This document shows positions 60,365-64,000 of a stretch of DNA of 64,000 nt, in pieces. The position numbers and the translations under genes were made by a program. Under the pieces are notes generated by a model. That model was not told the origin of the DNA, did no database searches, and saw only the letters and a program-made list of their open reading frames with translations. Each line of letters starts with the position of its first letter. Position 1 is the stretch's first letter. The stretch comes from CAYULW01 sp964445815 (GTDB lineage: Bacteria > Bacteroidota > Bacteroidia > Flavobacteriales_E > Vicingaceae), in contig CAYULW010000001.1 in NCBI GenBank assembly GCA_964445815.1, forward strand, positions 310,001-374,000, written 5' to 3'.

Positions 60365-61280
60365 AGAAGAGCGTACCCATTTGATTAAAAATAAAGCCCT
60401 TGAAATGGGCTTTTCTTTTGTTGGAATATCGAAGGCAAGCTATCTTGATAAAGATGCAGAGCGTTTAGAAAAATGGCTCAATTCAGGTTATCACGGTAAG
60501 ATGTCTTATATGGAGAATCACTTTGATAAGCGGGTAGATCCAAGAAAGTTGGTTGAGGGAGCAAAAAGCATTATCTCATTATTGTATAATTACCACCCCA
60601 AGTCTAATCCAAAACAACAAGCATATAAGGTATCCAAATATGCGTATGGAGAAGACTACCACGTAGTAATTAAGGATAAACTAAAACAGTTGATGGCATT
60701 TATTACCACTGAGATTGGAGAAGTGAATGGTCGATCTTTTGTTGATTCTGCGCCTGTTTTAGATCGAGCCTGGGCCAGAGAGTCGGGTTTGGGATGGATA
60801 GGAAAGAATGGGATGCTAATTACAAAAGAAAAGGGATCTGAATTTTTTATTGCTGAGCTAATTATCGATCTTGAACTGGACTATGACGGACCGATAAAGG
60901 ATTATTGTGGAACTTGCACAAAATGCATAGACGATTGCCCAACCGAAGCGATTCTTCCGGATAAACAATTGGATGCTAGGAAATGTATTTCTTATTTAAC
61001 GATAGAATTGAGAGATGAAGTATTACCCAATGAGTTCAAAGACCGGATGGAAGATTGGGTGTTTGGTTGTGACATCTGTCAGGATGTATGTCCGTGGAAC
61101 AGATTTTCAAGTCCTCATAATGAAAGAAGATTTGATCCGGTAAAAGATCTTTTGGAAATGACCAAAGAAGACTGGGAAGATTTATCTCAATCTACTTTCA
61201 ACGCCTTGTTTAAAAAGTCTGCACTTAAACGAACCAAGTACACAGGTCTAAAAAGAAATATCTCTTTTATTAAGAGATAG
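60357..61280 (+). CDS. queG: Epoxyqueuosine reductase
   Basis: 307 residues, a cobalamin-dependent enzyme with two [4Fe-4S] clusters that makes queuosine in tRNA. The N-terminal DUF1730-type region has ARESGLGWIGKNGMLI; cluster cysteines are in CGTCTKCIDDCP and FGCDICQDVCPWN. The C-terminal HEAT-like extension of some QueG proteins is absent, as often in Bacteroidota. Its ATG lies within ruvB, giving a coupled pair. Its end overlaps the small opposing gene by 11 nt. Confidence 0.96.
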   Translation: MTKEERTHLIKNKALEMGFSFVGISKASYLDKDAERLEKWLNSGYHGKMSYMENHFDKRVDPRKLVEGAKSIISLLYNYHPKSNPKQQAYKVSKYAYGEDYHVVIKDKLKQLMAFITTEIGEVNGRSFVDSAPVLDRAWARESGLGWIGKNGMLITKEKGSEFFIAELIIDLELDYDGPIKDYCGTCTKCIDDCPTEAILPDKQLDARKCISYLTIELRDEVLPNEFKDRMEDWVFGCDICQDVCPWNRFSSPHNERRFDPVKDLLEMTKEDWEDLSQSTFNALFKKSALKRTKYTGLKRNISFIKR

Positions 61281-61458
61281 ACTCGAATACTTCCAAAATA
61301 ATCTCCCTATGCATATGACCAAATGTAGCCAAGCACCATGCTTTTAGCATTAAAGACTCTTTTGGTTTTAACCACTTACGTGATTTGATAAGTTCTTTCT
61401 TAAAAAGAGATCGATCGAAACTTACGCGAGTAAGTACTTTTTTGCTCAACTCAAACAT
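61270..61458 (-). CDS. Small conserved Bacteroidota protein
   Basis: 62 residues from the ATG at 61458 (MFELSKKVLTRVSFDRSLFK). The sequence is basic and helical with the pattern LFKKELIKSRKWLKPKESLMLKAW and AWCLATFGHMHREIILEVFE, which I recognise as a recurring small protein of this phylum, usually 60-65 residues long. Function unknown. A start at 61494 would add twelve residues unlike those of relatives. No signal peptide or motif; probably cytoplasmic. Confidence 0.75.
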   Translation of the reverse strand: MFELSKKVLTRVSFDRSLFKKELIKSRKWLKPKESLMLKAWCLATFGHMHREIILEVFESIS

Positions 61459-61557
61459 ATTCCCCTTTTGAAATTCAAGTATGAATTTAAGCAAAAAAAT
61501 AGTACCTGTTTTGAATGTCAGCAGATATCTTTTACACCTTTAAGTGTTGGAGAAATG

Positions 61558-62121
61558 TTAATCACTACCCCATCTGTAGGTAGTCTGTTCAATGTCAAGT
61601 AGATCAATAATTCTTGAAGTGACGGTTTTGGCTAAATCTTCTATACTGTCGGGTTTAGAATAGTACGAAGGTATAGCCGGACAGATTATTCCACCGGCTT
61701 CCGTTACTTGAACCATGTTTTTCAAGTGAATAAGGTTCAAGGGGGTTTCGCGAGCCACTAAGATGAGCTTTCTTCGTTCCTTTAAAATGACATCTGCTGA
61801 TCTGGTAATCAAATCATTGGATGTTCCGCTAGCAATCCGACTTAAAGTTCCCATCGAGCATGGAGCAACCACCATATCGGTATATTTTGCCGACCCACTG
61901 GCAAATGGAGCCATAAAGTTGCTTTTATCGTAGAATTTGAAAGCATAATTAGAATAAGATTCATCACCAAGCTCGAACTTCCAGACTTGTTTGGCATTAT
62001 CAGACATCACAACACCGATTTCTTTGAAAGTAGATTTTGTTTCTTTCAAAAAGTCAAGCAGTTGTTTGGCATAGATGGCTCCTGATGCCCCAGTAATTGC
62101 AATGATAATTTTTCTATCCAT
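61558..62121 (-). CDS. ubiX: UbiX-family flavin prenyltransferase
   Basis: 187 residues of the UbiX flavoprotein fold: IIIAITGASGAIYAKQLLDFL, KFYDKSNFMAPFASGSAKYTDMVVAPCSMGTL and VARETPLNLIHLKNM, all strong family blocks. UbiX makes prenylated FMN for UbiD-type decarboxylases; no ubiD is in the window. The start is the ATG at 62121, overlapping the upstream barrel gene by 8 nt; an ATG two codons earlier is equally possible. Confidence 0.95.
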   Translation of the reverse strand: MDRKIIIAITGASGAIYAKQLLDFLKETKSTFKEIGVVMSDNAKQVWKFELGDESYSNYAFKFYDKSNFMAPFASGSAKYTDMVVAPCSMGTLSRIASGTSNDLITRSADVILKERRKLILVARETPLNLIHLKNMVQVTEAGGIICPAIPSYYSKPDSIEDLAKTVTSRIIDLLDIEQTTYRWGSD

Positions 62122-62731
62122 TTGCACCTATAAATTCATATCGAAACGAGAAACTAAAGTAATGGTGAAACATGCCGTTATCAAAAATAAAAGAACCACC
62201 ACTGTCGTATTCTCGAATTGTAGTGATGGAATTGTTTAGCCTCCAGTTCATGATTAAATGCTCAGTAAAATTGTAATTAAGGCCTATTAATCCACCAAAA
62301 TCCGTTTGTGAAAACTGATTGAGATTAGGATCTAGTTCGAAGACACCATTCTCATCTTCTAAATGATCGCCAACCAATTGACCAAGATACAATCCCGCTT
62401 CATAAGTGAAATTTTTTTTCTTCCATCGTAACATGACAGGTACCTCAATGTAATTCATCCTTAACAGAAAAAAATCGGTATCCGTTTCATCAGACTTTGG
62501 ATTTTTTCGGCTTCCTTTTTGTGAATAATTGATCTCAAATTGTAGATTGAGGTTGTTCTTAACGTCAATGTCAGAGTATACTCCAATCAATAGGCCGGCC
62601 TTGTTGAATCCACCGTATGTGTCACCACTTACTTGTGAGGCATTTATGCCTGCTAATATTCCGGCATTGAAGTTTTGTGCAGATAATATTAAAACAGAAA
62701 GAGATATACTTAAGAAAAGTAAATATTTCAC
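62114..62731 (-). CDS. PorT-family-like outer membrane beta-barrel protein
   Basis: 205 residues with a signal peptide ending VLILSAQ. The mature N-terminus NAGILAGINASQVSGDTYGG followed by NKAGLLIGVYSDIDV matches the PF13568-type outer membrane barrels that include PorT. Strands such as NYIEVPVMLRWKKKNFTYEA follow, and the last strand is SFSFRYEFIGANG. It is too generic to claim as the type IX secretion protein PorT itself. The start is GTG at 62731, with a TAAATTTG box 20 nt upstream. ubiX is coupled downstream. Confidence 0.75.
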   Translation of the reverse strand: MKYLLFLSISLSVLILSAQNFNAGILAGINASQVSGDTYGGFNKAGLLIGVYSDIDVKNNLNLQFEINYSQKGSRKNPKSDETDTDFFLLRMNYIEVPVMLRWKKKNFTYEAGLYLGQLVGDHLEDENGVFELDPNLNQFSQTDFGGLIGLNYNFTEHLIMNWRLNNSITTIREYDSGGSFIFDNGMFHHYFSFSFRYEFIGANG

Positions 62732-62751
62732 GATGTAAAGACAGTTTGAAA

Positions 62752-62759
62752 CAAATTTA
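62752..62759 (-). promoter_or_regulatory. -7 promoter box for the barrel-ubiX unit (TAAATTTG)
   Basis: TAAATTTG on the minus strand, 20 nt upstream of the GTG at 62731, in the short gap after the Omp28 gene. Confidence 0.5.
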
Positions 62760-62766
62760 GTTCAAA

Positions 62767-63753
62767 CTACTTAACATACTCAGCATTTGCTTGAATAATG
62801 TCGTAAGAGCTTTGATCACTGTCAAATATAAAAGCGATAACCTCTAAGTCATCAAGTTTCCAGTTTTGATCATAATCAAATATGTACTGTATAGCAATCG
62901 TATTATCTTTAATGGCAGCACCAAGTGACTTGCCAAAGGTATCATTAACCACTTTTCTTAATACATGCCTATGATCATAATCTGGTTTCTCTACACCATT
63001 ATCTACTTGCCAATCTATAATGTGATCCTCTACTAGAAACAATTGAAGATTGTAACTTTCTGGTAAAGTTTGTTGCCATGTAATTTTGATATTAGATCGT
63101 ATTGCCCTTTGATTTGAAGAAGAATAGTTGGTCATACTTAATGTAGCGAGCACTGGTTTGTTTTTATTGGAAACAATGTCTGGCTCCCAAGTATTTAATC
63201 CACTTGCATTTTGATTTATTCTAGAAACAATTCCACTTGGATAACCAGAAACATTAAAGGTCTGTAAATATGTTTCTCCATCTCCATTAGCCACCCTAAA
63301 ATTTGTTGTGTATTTGGTGCCGGTCGGATTTGGAACAGCAAAGTTGCCTGCATGAATACCTATCGGAATGAGAGTATCTTTATACTTTGCATCAAGCCTC
63401 ACAATTTCTCTCGTTCCATTCGGACAGAATGTACATTTATGCCCTGTAAATTCTTCTAAAACTACAAAACGCTGATTTGAATTATCAGGTGCAACTGCAG
63501 TATCCCAGTTATTGTTGTTTAAAAAATTGAATAAATCTAAAGCACTATTAATATTGAAGGTTGGGTCACTTATGTATTGAACATTAGTATCTACAACTGT
63601 ATTAAACAAAGAGTCTTTTAATAATGAATCGTTACCTGATAAGTTAACAGATTGGCCTAGGTCTTCTGGGAAAGGATCATCTATATTGTCACATGATAAG
63701 ATAAATACTCCAAGAAGAAACAAAAAAATAGAAAAAAACTTAATCACTTTCAT
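62767..63753 (-). CDS. Omp28-related lipoprotein with thioredoxin-like CxxC
   Basis: 328 residues. Lipobox ILSC gives Cys21. The central domain is the Omp28 type: VVLEEFTGHKCTFCPNGTRE with a CxxC pair, IPIGIHAGNFAVPNPTG and GYPSGIVSRIN (with the cis-proline position of thioredoxin folds). The C-terminal half is a beta-sandwich (ITWQQTLPESYNLQLFLVED) ending without a type A or B sorting domain. First described as a surface protein of Porphyromonas; its reaction is unknown. The gene lies 4 nt after the DUF6029 gene, a familiar pair in the phylum. Confidence 0.92.
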   Translation of the reverse strand: MKVIKFFSIFLFLLGVFILSCDNIDDPFPEDLGQSVNLSGNDSLLKDSLFNTVVDTNVQYISDPTFNINSALDLFNFLNNNNWDTAVAPDNSNQRFVVLEEFTGHKCTFCPNGTREIVRLDAKYKDTLIPIGIHAGNFAVPNPTGTKYTTNFRVANGDGETYLQTFNVSGYPSGIVSRINQNASGLNTWEPDIVSNKNKPVLATLSMTNYSSSNQRAIRSNIKITWQQTLPESYNLQLFLVEDHIIDWQVDNGVEKPDYDHRHVLRKVVNDTFGKSLGAAIKDNTIAIQYIFDYDQNWKLDDLEVIAFIFDSDQSSYDIIQANAEYVK

Positions 63754-63757
63754 AGAA

Positions 63758-64000
63758 TTAAAAACTACTTGTTACAGAAAGATAAACACCATTTGAAGCA
63801 GGAACTACTCGACATACTCCACCGACACAGAAGATGCCTGCCCTTTGCCTACCATAACTTATTGAAATTCGATTGCCTTTATTGACATAACCTCCTGAAA
63901 CATTGTAATAATGGACTTGCAGATCAGAGTCTTTATTGCCGTAATTATACTGATCTAAAAATGCAACAAACCAATGAGGAGAGTATGAATATTCTAATAA
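63758..64000 (-). CDS. DUF6029-family outer membrane protein, C-terminal end only
   Basis: Read by hand from the window edge to the TAA at 63758-63760: 80 residues, the start lying outside the window. The sequence ends HYYNVSGGYVNKGNRISISY then GRQRAGIFCVGGVCRVVPAS and NGVYLSVTSSF, with a Cys-x-x-x-x-Cys loop and a terminal Phe expected of an outer membrane barrel. The GRQRxGIxCVGGVCRxVP block is what I recall from DUF6029 proteins. Function unknown; it is partnered with Omp28 downstream. Confidence 0.75.
   Translation of the reverse strand, partial: LLEYSYSPHWFVAFLDQYNYGNKDSDLQVHYYNVSGGYVNKGNRISISYGRQRAGIFCVGGVCRVVPASNGVYLSVTSSF

Overview
The window is AT-rich chromosomal DNA from a member of the Bacteroidota. 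The evidence is lineage-specific. There is a complete Alternative Complex III operon followed by caa3-type oxidase genes. There is a PKD-repeat adhesin with a type IX secretion type B C-terminus, a PorG-like gene beside uppS-bamA, and DUF4296, DUF6089, DUF6029, DUF2723 and DUF922 family proteins. Many genes are headed by the Bacteroidota -7 promoter box TAnnTTTG, and Shine-Dalgarno sequences are nearly absent. I cannot name a genus. No phage, transposon, integrase or CRISPR array is visible; this is mostly dense core genome.

Layout. 1-6869 (minus) is an envelope operon: CBS/ACT protein, one-POTRA Omp85 barrel, nadK, two small barrels (the second PorG-like), uppS and a partial bamA. 6924-10898 (plus) carries pdxJ, an alpha/beta hydrolase, a dolichol-phosphate-mannose-synthase-like transferase, pyrC and a DUF4296 lipoprotein. 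10895-21548 is a patchwork of short convergent and divergent units: epimerase, tyrS, LuxE-like protein, Na/Pi symporter, an OmpR regulator with a degenerate receiver, SDR, glycosyltransferase, and tdk-alr. 21618-32099 holds an acidic protein, a TolC/HlyD-type export pair, tsaB, a DUF922 protein, a YyaL/SSP411 protein and the secreted adhesin. 32101-39124 (minus) holds DUF2723, a secreted protein, gpmI, an M20 dipeptidase and a LEA14-like lipoprotein. 39263-46811 contains tRNA-Gln, a TPR/SpoIIE phosphatase, an arsenosugar-type cluster (DUF547, AhpD-like, arsS, DUF2064 transferase, purine nucleoside phosphorylase), a GH113-like hydrolase and tRNA-Arg. 47541-58636 is the respiratory operon actABCDEF-coxBA, closed by a strong terminator. 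58689-64000 holds a barrel protein, ruvB-queG, a small conserved ORF, a barrel protein with ubiX, and DUF6029-Omp28.

The observation I rate highest is at the two tRNA genes. Each is followed by an extra copy of its own 3' end, starting in both cases exactly at T-loop position A58. In both cases the copy is preceded by the same roughly 17-nt linker, within an inverted repeat whose arms differ between the loci but still pair. Other points of interest are five genes whose -7 box lies only 4-6 nt before the ATG (candidate leaderless mRNAs), a terminator hairpin that contains a promoter box and abuts the next start codon, a pseudo-receiver regulator divergent from a phosphate transporter with a Pho-box-like repeat, and overlapping 3' ends at eight of nine convergent gene pairs.
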